A DNA stretch of 64,000 nt from assembly GCF_001746915.1 (NCBI RefSeq), contig NZ_MJGC01000121.1, forward strand, positions 62,001 to 126,000, in the 5' to 3' direction. Source of the stretch: Desertifilum tharense IPPAS B-1220. Its GTDB lineage: Bacteria; Cyanobacteriota; Cyanobacteriia; Cyanobacteriales; Desertifilaceae. A model generated the notes under the pieces. That model saw only the letters and a program-made list of their open reading frames with translations, searched no databases and was not told the DNA's origin. The number at the start of each line of letters is the position of its first letter. Within the stretch, counting starts at the first letter, position 1. Position numbers and translations under genes: made by a program. This document shows, piece after piece, positions 45,464-54,044 of this stretch.

Positions 45464-45673
45464 CTCTCTAAAAGCGTAACAGGCGCGGGTTTTCATTTTG
45501 GGAAGGCCCGTTTCCCAAAGCGAGCGCTTTCCAGCAGGCCTGAAGTCAACGACAAGTCTACGAATGGTAGAGCAACCCTAACTCACCCGGAGAAGGAAAC
45601 ACACAACTTAATCAACCAGGCGTTATTAGTTTCATGATAGTTCGTTACGACTCTAATCTTGGCAAACTTAATG

Positions 45674-46495
45674 CTAGCCCTGTGCGTTGCGCTCGCCCCA
45701 ATCGCTCAATCCCCACTTTTGTAAACTCTCTAAACCTGCTGCGTAGGTCAGATTATACTGCAAAGGCGTGATGGTGATGTAATTTTCGCGGATGGCTTGA
45801 ACATCGCTGGGAATGTTGGCGGCGATTACCTCTGCGATGGGGTCAAACGGAACCTCCTCCGACACTTCTCCGGCTAACCAATAGTAGGTTTTTCCGCGCG
45901 GATCGGTGCGTTTTTCAAACATATCAAAGTAACGCCGCACGCCTTGGCGGGTGATTTTAACGCCAGCGATCGCTTCTGGCCCAACGGCGGGGACGTTAAC
46001 ATTTAATAACATATGTTTGGGAAGAGGCTGTTGAGCGAGTTGCGTCACTAAGGTATAAGCAAAATCTGCGGCTACCCCAAATTCGCAATCCGCAAAACTG
46101 GTTAGACTGAAGGCAATACTTGGGATGCCCTCAATTGTACCTTCCATCGCTGCGGAAACAGTTCCGGAATAGAGAACATCGGTTCCTAAGTTTGCCCCTT
46201 GGTTAATGCCGGAAAGCACAAAATCTGGCGGACGTTCGACCAACGCCCCAAGAGCCAATTTAACGCAGTCTGCCGGAGTTCCCGAACAGGCCCAAGCCTT
46301 GACTCCTGCCGCAAAAATCGAGTCTACCCGTTCGGCACGAATGGGTTTATGGAGCGTTAAACCGTGACCCGTTGCCGATCGCTCTCGGTCTGGACAAACC
46401 ACCATAACCTCATATTCGGCCTCGGCGAGTCGATTCGCTAGGGCGCGAATACCAGGCGCAAAGATACCATCGTCGTTACTAATGAGCAGTTGCAT
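45674..46495 (-). CDS. surE: 5'/3'-nucleotidase SurE
   Basis: The 273-residue protein has the SurE signature at the very start: MQLLISNDDGIFAPGIRALA (metal-binding N7, D8, D9 with the following Gly), then CPDRERSATGHGLTLHKPIRAE, GTPADCVKLAL and SGINQGANLGTDVLYSGTVSAAMEG. It hydrolyses nucleoside monophosphates, a survival protein of stationary phase in other bacteria. It is divergent from pheS with a 126-bp gap (46496-46621) before the pheS ATG. Confidence 0.95.
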   Translation of the reverse strand: MQLLISNDDGIFAPGIRALANRLAEAEYEVMVVCPDRERSATGHGLTLHKPIRAERVDSIFAAGVKAWACSGTPADCVKLALGALVERPPDFVLSGINQGANLGTDVLYSGTVSAAMEGTIEGIPSIAFSLTSFADCEFGVAADFAYTLVTQLAQQPLPKHMLLNVNVPAVGPEAIAGVKITRQGVRRYFDMFEKRTDPRGKTYYWLAGEVSEEVPFDPIAEVIAANIPSDVQAIRENYITITPLQYNLTYAAGLESLQKWGLSDWGERNAQG

Positions 46496-46621
46496 GGAAA
46501 AGATCGCTGATTGAGTTCGGGTCTGCCCTCCAATCTAGCAAAGCTCCAGAAAGGGAACGAATCGCGCTACACTCAGCATGGATCATCCTCTGAATTTTTT
46601 AAATCTAAACTTGAAAATCCG

Positions 46622-47614
46622 ATGAGCGACCTGGAGACACAACTGGCTACCCTGAAAGCAGAAGCAACAAAGGCGATCGCAACCAGTGATACCTTAGAAC
46701 GCCTAGAGGAACTGCGAGTCAGCTATTTGGGCAAAAAAGGTCAACTCTCGCAAATCCTGGGCGGCATGGGCAAGCTAGACCCCGCAGAACGGCCGCGCAT
46801 TGGGGCAGTAGCAAACGAAGTCAAAACGACAATCGAAACCGAACTGGCTCAAAAGCGCCAAGCCCTCCAGCAAGCCCAAATTCAAGCCCAATTGGAAGCC
46901 GAAACCCTGGATGTCACCATGCCGGGTGTTTATCGTCCCCAAGGGGTGATGCATCCGCTCAATAGTACCATTGACCGCTTAATTGATATCTTTGTCGGTC
47001 TGGGCTATACCGTTGCCGATGGCCCGGAAATTGAAACCGATTACTATAACTTTGAAGCGTTAAACACGCCCGCCGATCACCCCGCCCGCGATATGCAGGA
47101 TACCTTTTACCTGCCGGATGGGAACTTACTGCGAACGCAAACCTCCTCGGTTCAAATTCACTACATGGAAGAAAACGATCCGCCGATCCGGATCGTAGCA
47201 CCGGGTCGCTGCTATCGTCGCGATACGGTAGATGCAACGCACTCGGCCGTTTTCCACCAAATTGAACTCCTCGCCGTGGATGAGGGTTTAACGTTTACCG
47301 ATCTCAAAGGGACTGTCAAAGAATTCGTCCGTCAGATGTTCGGCGATGTCCCCATTCGCTTCCGTGCTAGTTACTTCCCGTTTACCGAACCTTCGGCTGA
47401 AGTCGATGTGATGTGGAAAGGGCGCTGGCTAGAAATTATGGGTTGCGGTATGGTTGACCCCAATGTCTTTAAGGCCGTGGGTTACGATCCAGAAGTCTAT
47501 ACAGGCTTTGCTTTAGGGTTAGGGGTAGAACGGTTTGCGATGGTTCTCCACCAAATCGATGATATCCGCCGCTGTTATAGTAGCGATTTGCGCTTCCTCA
47601 AACAGTTCGCTTAA
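46622..47614 (+). CDS. pheS: Phenylalanyl-tRNA synthetase alpha subunit
   Basis: The 330-residue protein is called from ATG 46622 (MSDLETQLATLKAEA), which gives the standard PheS length; an in-frame ATG at 46511 adds 37 residues without homology. The N-terminal coiled coil (1-about 90) packs on tRNA-Phe, followed by the class II catalytic domain with HPLNSTIDRLIDIF, DTFYLP, LRTQTSSVQIH, the ERFAMVLH motif 3 and FRASYFPFTEPSAEVDV. No pheT is adjacent, as in many cyanobacteria. Divergent from surE, convergent with eno. Confidence 0.95.
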   Translation: MSDLETQLATLKAEATKAIATSDTLERLEELRVSYLGKKGQLSQILGGMGKLDPAERPRIGAVANEVKTTIETELAQKRQALQQAQIQAQLEAETLDVTMPGVYRPQGVMHPLNSTIDRLIDIFVGLGYTVADGPEIETDYYNFEALNTPADHPARDMQDTFYLPDGNLLRTQTSSVQIHYMEENDPPIRIVAPGRCYRRDTVDATHSAVFHQIELLAVDEGLTFTDLKGTVKEFVRQMFGDVPIRFRASYFPFTEPSAEVDVMWKGRWLEIMGCGMVDPNVFKAVGYDPEVYTGFALGLGVERFAMVLHQIDDIRRCYSSDLRFLKQFA

Positions 47615-47620
47615 AATCAC

Positions 47621-47724
47621 ATCTTGCACCAGTGCCAGAAACCGGGTTTCTTGCAAATCGCTTAAGCTGAAACCCTTTTTCGTCAAGAAACCCGGTTTCT
47701 CAGGTCTTACTCAGGATGGTGCAG
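47621..47724. repeat. Dispersed MITE-like element, copy A
   Basis: About 104 bp between convergent pheS and eno, flanked by CTTGCACCA and TGGTGCAG (near-inverted). It contains the inner palindrome GAAACCGGGTTTCTT with an inverted partner AAGAAACCCGGTTTCT. It is homologous over its length to 59124-59234 in the opposite orientation, which shows it is a mobile or copied repeat. It may double as a terminator for both genes. Confidence 0.8.
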
Positions 47725-47746
47725 TTTCTTTACTCAGCACTTGACG

Positions 47747-49045
47747 TTAACCCTTGCGGTTCAACGCCAAAGAGGGAATCGTTCCCGCGTAGACGGCTTG
47801 ATCTTTAAGTTCGTCTTCAATGCGGAGGAGGCGGTTATATTTAGCAACCCGTTCGCTACGACACAGAGAACCCGTCTTAATTTGTCCGGCGCGGGTGGCG
47901 ACGGCGAGATCGGCGATTGTGGTATCTTCAGTTTCGCCGGAACGATGGCTGATAATTGAACGATAGCGATGGCGCGTGGCGAGATCGACCGCTTCTAGGG
48001 TTTCGGTGAGAGTGCCAATTTGATTGAGTTTAATTAAAATAGCGTTTCCGGCGTTGAGTTCGATTCCCTTTTGCAGGCGCTTGGGGTTGGTGACAAATAG
48101 ATCGTCGCCGACGAGTTGAACGCGATCGCCAATTTTAGCGGTTAATTGCTGCCAGTTTTCCCAGTCTTCCTCATGCAAGCCATCTTCAATCGAGACGATG
48201 GGGTATTGTTCGACCAGTTGTCCGAGATAATTGATAAACTCTTCAGGAGAATGGGGCGCGCCATCATAGATATACTGACCATTTTCATAGAATTCGCTGG
48301 CGGCAACATCTAGGGCGAGGGCAATTTCTTCTCCCGGCTTGTAACCCGCTTTTTCAATCGCGGTCATTAAAAATTCTAGGGCAGCTTGGTTCGATTCCAG
48401 GTTAGGGGCAAATCCTCCTTCATCGCCAACGCCTGTCAGCAAGCCATTTTGGTCGAGAACCTTGCTAAGGCTAGCAAACACTTCTGCGCCCCAGCGTAGC
48501 GCTTCTTTGAAGGTTGGCGCACCCACAGGGACGATCATGAATTCTTGAAAGTCTACATTATTCGCAGCATGGGCCCCCCCGTTGATGACGTTCATTAAAG
48601 GAATGGGGAGAACGTTGGCTAAAGGCCCTCCTAGGTAGCGATACAAGGGGAGGGCGAGGGCGTCGGCGGCGGCTTTGGCACTCGCGAGGGAAACGGCGAG
48701 GATGGCGTTTGCACCCAGGTTCGATTTGTTGGCGGAACCATCGCGATCGATCATGGTGCGATCGATTAAGGTTTGATTGAGGGCGTCGAGATTTAAAAGG
48801 CGATCGCGAATTTTCTCATTGACGTTTCGCACCGCTTTAAATACCCCTTTCCCGCCATAGCGCCGTTCGTCATCGCGCAGTTCGTGGGCTTCGTAGGTGC
48901 CTGTAGAAGCGCCGCTGGGGACTTGGGCAAGCCCCATTGCGCCGTTAACCAGGTGAACTTCGGCTTCTATAGTAGGACGGCCGCGAGAGTCGAGAATTTC
49001 TCTAGCATGAATATCGGCGATCGCTGTTTCTGAGAGATCTAACAT
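47747..49045 (-). CDS. eno: Enolase
   Basis: The 432-residue glycolytic enzyme converts 2-phosphoglycerate to phosphoenolpyruvate. ARE-ILDSRGRPTIEAEV, GASTGTYEAHELRD, the catalytic Glu region VGDEGGFAPNL, metal-ligand segments SIEDGLHEEDW and QLVGDDLF, the catalytic Lys in NAILIKLNQIGT and ISHRSGETEDT are all present. Length is typical. It is convergent with pheS across the copy A repeat and divergent from gloA with a 110-bp gap. Confidence 0.97.
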   Translation of the reverse strand: MLDLSETAIADIHAREILDSRGRPTIEAEVHLVNGAMGLAQVPSGASTGTYEAHELRDDERRYGGKGVFKAVRNVNEKIRDRLLNLDALNQTLIDRTMIDRDGSANKSNLGANAILAVSLASAKAAADALALPLYRYLGGPLANVLPIPLMNVINGGAHAANNVDFQEFMIVPVGAPTFKEALRWGAEVFASLSKVLDQNGLLTGVGDEGGFAPNLESNQAALEFLMTAIEKAGYKPGEEIALALDVAASEFYENGQYIYDGAPHSPEEFINYLGQLVEQYPIVSIEDGLHEEDWENWQQLTAKIGDRVQLVGDDLFVTNPKRLQKGIELNAGNAILIKLNQIGTLTETLEAVDLATRHRYRSIISHRSGETEDTTIADLAVATRAGQIKTGSLCRSERVAKYNRLLRIEDELKDQAVYAGTIPSLALNRKG

Positions 49046-49155
49046 AATCTTTCCTGTGTCCAGAAATTTAGGAATTTTGTCACGGTCGGTTAGTTAGAAT
49101 AACGCTGTGTGTCCGGTAATGGATTGATATTTAGTAAAGTATTTGGGATTGACTT

Positions 49156-49593
49156 ATGCGTTTATTGCATACCATGCTCAGAGTTGGCAATTTAGAAACC
49201 TCCTTAAAGTTCTATTGCGACCTCTTGGGGATGAAACTTCTCCGCCAAAAAGATTATCCCGGCGGCCGGTTTACTTTAGCTTTTGTTGGTTATGGCGATG
49301 AGTCTGACCATAGCGTTCTGGAGTTAACCCACAATTGGGATACGGAAAGTTATGACTTAGGCACGGGTTACGGTCATATTGCCCTAGGGGTAGATGATAT
49401 CTATGGAACCTGCGAAGAAATTAAAGCCCGTGGCGGTAAGGTCGTGCGCGAACCTGGTCCGATGAAACATGGTTCGACGGTGATTGCTTTCGTGGAAGAC
49501 CCCGATGGGTATAAGGTGGAGTTAATCCAGTTGGGAACTCAGGGTTCGGCGAACCAGACTTCTGAGAAGAACGCAGAAGTCGCAACTCGCTAA
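49156..49593 (+). CDS. gloA: Lactoylglutathione lyase (glyoxalase I)
   Basis: The 145-residue protein isomerises the methylglyoxal-glutathione hemithioacetal to S-lactoylglutathione. The four metal ligands match the bacterial Ni-type enzyme: H5, E56, H74, E122. FYCDLLGMKLLR, ELTHNWDT and GHIALGVDD are typical. A Ser/Glu-rich C-terminal tail of about 20 residues is extra. The SLH porin gene starts 50 bp downstream on the same strand. Confidence 0.95.
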   Translation: MRLLHTMLRVGNLETSLKFYCDLLGMKLLRQKDYPGGRFTLAFVGYGDESDHSVLELTHNWDTESYDLGTGYGHIALGVDDIYGTCEEIKARGGKVVREPGPMKHGSTVIAFVEDPDGYKVELIQLGTQGSANQTSEKNAEVATR

Positions 49594-49642
49594 CGGTTAA
49601 TTCGCGGTCGGGTTGCCCAAAGCTTCAGTGTAGGAGTGCATT

Positions 49643-51127
49643 GTGAAATCCGCAGGTTCGCAGACCCATTTTTCAGTTTGCGGGCCCCAGTCTGTTCGAT
49701 GGATTGGGGTTTGCTTGCTTAGTTTGGGAATCCTCGCCCTATCTGAGGTTCCTGCTACGGCCCAAGTTACTTCGGTGTCTCAGCTATCGGATGTGCAGCC
49801 GACGGATTGGGCTTACCAAGCCTTGCAATCGTTGGTGGAACGCTATGGGGTGATTGCAGGTTATCCCGATGGGACGTTTCGGGGAAATCGCCCCCTGTCT
49901 CGCTACGAGTTTGCGGCGGCTTTAAATACGGTTCTCAATCGGATTGAGGAGTTAGGGGGGGCTGCAACTCTCCTGACTCAGGAGGATTTGCAAACTTTAC
50001 AGCGCTTGCAACAAGATTATCAGGTCGCTCTTGACCAAGTGCGATCGCGCCTTGATGATATTGATACTCGCTTGCTGGCGCTGGAAAATACCCGCTTTTC
50101 AGCCACGACTCAACTCGATGGCGAAGCGATTATGGCCCTGACGGGGGGTAGCGAAAATAGTACCCTGGTGTCTCGCGTTCGCCTGAATTTACTCAGCAGT
50201 TGGCAAAACCGTCATTTACTGGTGACGCAGTTGCAAACCGGGAATAATGGGGGCGATAGCGTGGGCTTAGTTCACGCAGAAGGCGAGAATTTTTTAGGGA
50301 CGAGGGGGCTTTTGGCCGATGGGGGAGGGTTAGACTATGTTGGGGCAGATTCGGGAGTGCAACTCAATCGCCTCTATTACAGTTTTCAACCCCTAGAGAA
50401 TTTAGCGATTTCTGTAGGCCCTCGCCTGGTACCGAGGGATTTTATTGACCGCAATCGCTTTGCGAATCATGAGAGATTAGATTTTAACTCTAGCTTTTTT
50501 ATCAATAATCCATTAATCGTCCAAAATCAAATCGATCGCAATCCTGGGGCGGGAATTGCAGTCAATTGGCGGTTGAATAATACGCCGTTTGCGGTGAATG
50601 CGTTGTATATTGCTTCCGATGCAAATTCCCCGACTCGCGGCTGGTTTGGCGATCGCTATCAGGGTTCGGTGGAGGTAGAATATACCCCGAATAGCCCTTT
50701 GGCGCTGCGATTGCAATATACGCGGGCGAATCTAGACCGAACTGAGGTGAATGCGTTTGGGGCGAATGTGGAGTGGTCGTTTAATCGCTTTTTTGGGGCG
50801 TTTGGTCGGTTCGGAATCGGTACCTATGAAGGATATCATAGCCAACTCGGACGCGATTTAGATTTACAGCCAAAATCCTGGGCGGTGGGGTTTAGCGTTC
50901 GCGATTTCCTCATCCCTGGAACGGCGGCGGGAATTGCGTTAGGTCAACCGTTTATTGAACGCAATTTGGGCAACTCGACTCAAACCAATTTTGAGGTATT
51001 TTATAATTTGGGTTTAAGCGATCGCCTGAGCATTACGCCTTCTTTGATCTTAGTCAATCATGCGGATAATCAATCGCAATCGGGGCTGACTTGGCAAGCG
51101 ACGCTTCGCACCGTGATTTTATTTTAG
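49643..51127 (+). CDS. SLH-domain outer membrane porin (OprB type)
   Basis: The 494-residue protein starts at GTG 49643 with TAGGAG upstream. A hydrophobic signal peptide (about 12-41, LLSLGILALSEVPATAQ) is followed by one SLH domain (about 47-105: LSDVQPTDWAYQALQSLVERYGVIAGYPDGTFRGNRPLSRYEFAAALN), a coiled coil (about 112-145, LQRLQQDYQVALDQVRSRLDDIDTRLLALE) and a C-terminal beta-barrel (about 150-494) ending in F. This is the cyanobacterial SomA/SomB-type major porin; SLH ties the barrel to the peptidoglycan polysaccharide. The DinB gene begins 5 bp after it. Confidence 0.9.
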   Translation: MKSAGSQTHFSVCGPQSVRWIGVCLLSLGILALSEVPATAQVTSVSQLSDVQPTDWAYQALQSLVERYGVIAGYPDGTFRGNRPLSRYEFAAALNTVLNRIEELGGAATLLTQEDLQTLQRLQQDYQVALDQVRSRLDDIDTRLLALENTRFSATTQLDGEAIMALTGGSENSTLVSRVRLNLLSSWQNRHLLVTQLQTGNNGGDSVGLVHAEGENFLGTRGLLADGGGLDYVGADSGVQLNRLYYSFQPLENLAISVGPRLVPRDFIDRNRFANHERLDFNSSFFINNPLIVQNQIDRNPGAGIAVNWRLNNTPFAVNALYIASDANSPTRGWFGDRYQGSVEVEYTPNSPLALRLQYTRANLDRTEVNAFGANVEWSFNRFFGAFGRFGIGTYEGYHSQLGRDLDLQPKSWAVGFSVRDFLIPGTAAGIALGQPFIERNLGNSTQTNFEVFYNLGLSDRLSITPSLILVNHADNQSQSGLTWQATLRTVILF

Positions 51128-51132
51128 GCAAT

Positions 51133-51666
51133 ATGCACAAGAGCGATTATTTTCAAAGACTGGCTCAATATAATACTTGGATGAACGAGCGAATTTATGC
51201 CGTTTGCGAAACTCTTCCCGATGAGGTGCGAAAAGCCGATCGCGGGGCATTTTTTCGGTCAATTCACGGTACCCTCAATCATATCCTCTTAGCCGATCGG
51301 TTGTGGCTCGGTCGTTTTTGCGATCGCCCTTTTGAAAGCAAGTCCTTGGCTGAAGAATTATACGCAGATTTTACGATCCTGACCCAAGAACGCCAAAAGA
51401 GCGATCGCGAAATTCAAAATTGGGCAAATCAGTTAACCGAAGAAAAATTAGCTGCCCCCCTGACGTTTTTCAGCCGTTCGCAAGCCAGAGAATGTACGTA
51501 TCCCCTATGGCATACAGCCCTTCACTTTTTTAATCACCAAACCCATCATCGCGGTCAATTAACCACACTCCTAAGCCAATGCGGTTACGATCCGGGGGTC
51601 ACAGATTTACTGTGGCTTCCGGGTACAGAACTTCAGGATTCTGAATCAAAAGTTACTTCAAACTGA
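51133..51666 (+). CDS. DinB-family putative metal-dependent hydrolase
   Basis: The 177-residue four-helix-bundle protein is called from ATG 51133 (5 bp after the porin stop). A frame from 51091 overlaps the porin gene. The three histidines of the DinB metal site are visible as H50 (GTLNHIL) and H135/H139 (NHQTHHRGQL). Some relatives are mycothiol- or bacillithiol-transferases; cyanobacteria lack those thiols, so the substrate is unknown. The close spacing suggests cotranscription with the porin gene. Confidence 0.85.
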   Translation: MHKSDYFQRLAQYNTWMNERIYAVCETLPDEVRKADRGAFFRSIHGTLNHILLADRLWLGRFCDRPFESKSLAEELYADFTILTQERQKSDREIQNWANQLTEEKLAAPLTFFSRSQARECTYPLWHTALHFFNHQTHHRGQLTTLLSQCGYDPGVTDLLWLPGTELQDSESKVTSN

Positions 51667-51781
51667 GATTGAGAACGTCAAAAAGAGGAATTTTCTCCTA
51701 GATTCTACTCGGATTAAAAGTGCAAGCGTCTCAAAAGATACAGACTGAAGATGAAAAGCTTGCACCTTGTAAGCGCGAACT

Positions 51782-51985
51782 CTAACTCGCCGTCATCATC
51801 TCCGAACGCAGATTATGACCTTGACGCCGATTGTAAAGTTCGTTGCTAATGTAAAATAAGCCAGCTTGAGTCGTCAAATGTTCCCAAGGTTCAAGGGTTT
51901 GGGTGACACAAAAATCATGCCACTCTGCAATACAATCTAGCCAAATGTCTTGCGTCGAATCGTCGCAGGTTCCAATCAGAATCAT
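51782..51985 (-). CDS. Small hypothetical protein, 67 residues
   Basis: ATG 51985 is preceded by an AGGAGA ribosome site. The sequence MILIGTCDDSTQDIWLDCIAEWHDFCVTQTLEPWEHLTTQAG has several Trp, Cys and His residues and looks like a folded small domain or a small binding protein. I recognise no family. It lies alone between DinB and a 406-bp gap; conservation would be needed to confirm. Confidence 0.55.
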   Translation of the reverse strand: MILIGTCDDSTQDIWLDCIAEWHDFCVTQTLEPWEHLTTQAGLFYISNELYNRRQGHNLRSEMMTAS

Positions 51986-52391
51986 ACGGGTCTCCTGTGG
52001 AAATTTTAATCGCTCCTACGCAGATCGAAAAAGGCTGATATCCTACCTTTAACGACCCGCAAATCAATGCTAGGGCCCAAATTTGGGTTGAGTGAGTGTG
52101 GGTGAATTAAATCAATCGCTCTGAATTTGGCAAAAGCACTCAAAGATGGGATTTCTTTGCAGTCAGAACTAACGCAACTTGCTAAACACAGACGAAATTC
52201 GATGTAACGGTTAGATTTACATCGCCTAACGATCTGACGCGCAAAGAGAATAATCTAATGAGGTTGCTGAGAGCGTAGCGAATTGGCTTAGGATGCTTTG
52301 AGCGAACTAGCCTCAGACTCATAATGTATCAGCCATTACATTATAAGTCAAGCCTCTCTTATCCCAATGGGGGGGATATCGCTGTAACCCC
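51986..52391. other. Non-coding gap, no assignable features
   Basis: The 406-bp gap between the small protein and the MocR-type gene is AT-rich and has no reading frame of note. It includes an ATTATAAGTC box near 52340 with no partner. Confidence 0.4.
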
Positions 52392-53837
52392 TTATATATA
52401 ACGCTTGAGGATATTTCCCAGGGTGGATACGCCAGTTTCAATCGCCTCCGGGGTTAAAGAAAAATTGAGACGCATGGCAGGATATCCTTGAAAGTCTGGG
52501 AAAAAGGGCTTACCTTCTGCCACTAAAATTTTTTGTGCTAACGCCTCTTGGCAAATTTCTGGCATTGGCGCGCCAGGGGGAAGCTGCACCCAAATAAAAG
52601 TCCCCCCATTCGGCAATGTCCAAGCCACCTGCGAGGGAAAATAACGTTCGAGGGCGCTTAACATCATGTTTCGGCGTTCGAGATGTTTGGTTTGTAAATG
52701 CGCTAAGTGTCGGCGATAATTTCCCGATGCCAAATATTCGCTGACAATGGCTTGAGAAACAGTAGAAACATGCAAATCGTGAAGCAATTTGCGCTCAAGT
52801 AAGGGTTGATAATGTTGACCCGTAGACACCATATAGCCGACGCGAATTCCCGGCATTAATGTTTTAGAAAAAGTGCCTAAATAAGTGACAATATGGTTTT
52901 TATCAAGGGCTTTGATGGGGGCAGGAACGGGATCGAAATTTAGCCCCTCATAGGCGTTATCTTCCAAAATGGGACAACCGTAACGTTCGGCTAGGCGCAC
53001 GAGTTGCTGGCGGTGCGCTTGGGAGGTGGTAATGCCCGTGGGGTTGTGCAGAGTCGAGACGGTGTAGATAAGTTTGGGGCGATGGGTGTGCAAATACTGT
53101 TCGAGCAGTTCGAGATTCATACCTTCCGGCGTCATGGGAATCCCGATCGCCCGGACGCCCAGTTCTGAGAGAATAGCAAGAACGCCGTGATAGCAAGGAC
53201 ATTCCACAATTGCCCAATCTCCCGGTTTGACATAGTAATGAATGGCGAGGGAGAGGGCTTGTTTGGAACCGTTGGTAACAATTAGGTTATCGGGGGTGAC
53301 TTCTAAGCCGCGTTGAATCAGCAGGCGGGCAATTTGTTGGCGCAGGGCGAGCAAACCCTGGGGGAGATCGTAGTTAAACAGAACGTCGCCCACTTGTTTA
53401 ACGGCGCGTCTGGCAACGCGGGGGAGGTCTTTTGCCTCACAAACCTGAGAAAATCCATTGCTAAAGTCGATGATATCGGGATATTCTTTCGCCGATAGAG
53501 ACGCCATGTACAGGTTATAAAACCACCCCCCCTGTTGTTCGGTGACGATCGCTTCCTGGGGCGGCGCAAAGGTGGATTGGGTTTGATTGAGGGGTAATGG
53601 GGGGGTGCTGACAAAGTAACCCGATCCTTGGCGAGCATGAACCAAGCCTTCAGCTTCAAGCACGCTGTAGGCTTCGAGAACGGTGAGTTTGTTCACGTTG
53701 GTTCCTTCGGCGAGGGAACGAATGGAGGGAAGTTTGTCGCCTGGTTTTAAAGCCCCGCTTTCGATCAGGCGACTAATGCGATCGCGAATTTGCAGGTAAA
53801 CGGCTTTGTGTGATCGCCGATCCAAGGGAATCCTCAT
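52392..53837 (-). CDS. MocR/GntR-type regulator with PLP aminotransferase-like domain
   Basis: The 481-residue protein has a GntR winged helix (about 1-75: YLQIRDRISRLIESGALKPGDKLPSIRSLAEGTNVNKLTVLEAYSVLEAEGLV) linked to a class I aminotransferase fold (about 110-481). PLP Lys is in TFSKTLMPGIRVGYM, PLP-phosphate contacts in NGSKQALS, and VEDNAYE-like LEDNAYEGLNF (Asp) is present. MocR proteins sense PLP or amino compounds and activate neighbouring metabolic genes. The obvious neighbour on the same strand is hemA, and no divergent gene exists upstream, so the target is unclear. Confidence 0.9.
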   Translation of the reverse strand: MRIPLDRRSHKAVYLQIRDRISRLIESGALKPGDKLPSIRSLAEGTNVNKLTVLEAYSVLEAEGLVHARQGSGYFVSTPPLPLNQTQSTFAPPQEAIVTEQQGGWFYNLYMASLSAKEYPDIIDFSNGFSQVCEAKDLPRVARRAVKQVGDVLFNYDLPQGLLALRQQIARLLIQRGLEVTPDNLIVTNGSKQALSLAIHYYVKPGDWAIVECPCYHGVLAILSELGVRAIGIPMTPEGMNLELLEQYLHTHRPKLIYTVSTLHNPTGITTSQAHRQQLVRLAERYGCPILEDNAYEGLNFDPVPAPIKALDKNHIVTYLGTFSKTLMPGIRVGYMVSTGQHYQPLLERKLLHDLHVSTVSQAIVSEYLASGNYRRHLAHLQTKHLERRNMMLSALERYFPSQVAWTLPNGGTFIWVQLPPGAPMPEICQEALAQKILVAEGKPFFPDFQGYPAMRLNFSLTPEAIETGVSTLGNILKRYI

Positions 53838-53981
53838 TGTTTGCTACTCCCCAAGTCAATACGAGCAATATAAGGGATTCTCAGCCTCATGGCGCGGTAC
53901 AGTTTGCCGCATTTTATCTATAACAGTTGCCAGGGCGTTAACTGTACCAGAGGGAACTGCTAGCAATGTCCGATCCTCAAT

Positions 53982-54015
53982 AAAAAAATCGGCCTCTTTT
54001 CAACAAGAAGCCGAT
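53982..54015 (-). terminator. Rho-independent terminator of hemA
   Basis: On the minus strand ATCGGCTTCT (54015-54006) pairs with AGAGGCCGAT (53997-53988) with one G-T/mismatch, followed by a run of seven T (53988-53982). It sits 30 bp after the hemA stop and before the MocR start, so the two genes are separate transcripts. Confidence 0.75.
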
Positions 54016-54044
54016 CGCGAAACCCATTAAAACTCAAGCGGGTT

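Noticed and set aside
45356..45637. 93-codon frame antisense to and beyond the MBL gene start
   Set aside because: Overlaps the MBL gene start antisense and runs into dispersed repeat; no ribosome site.
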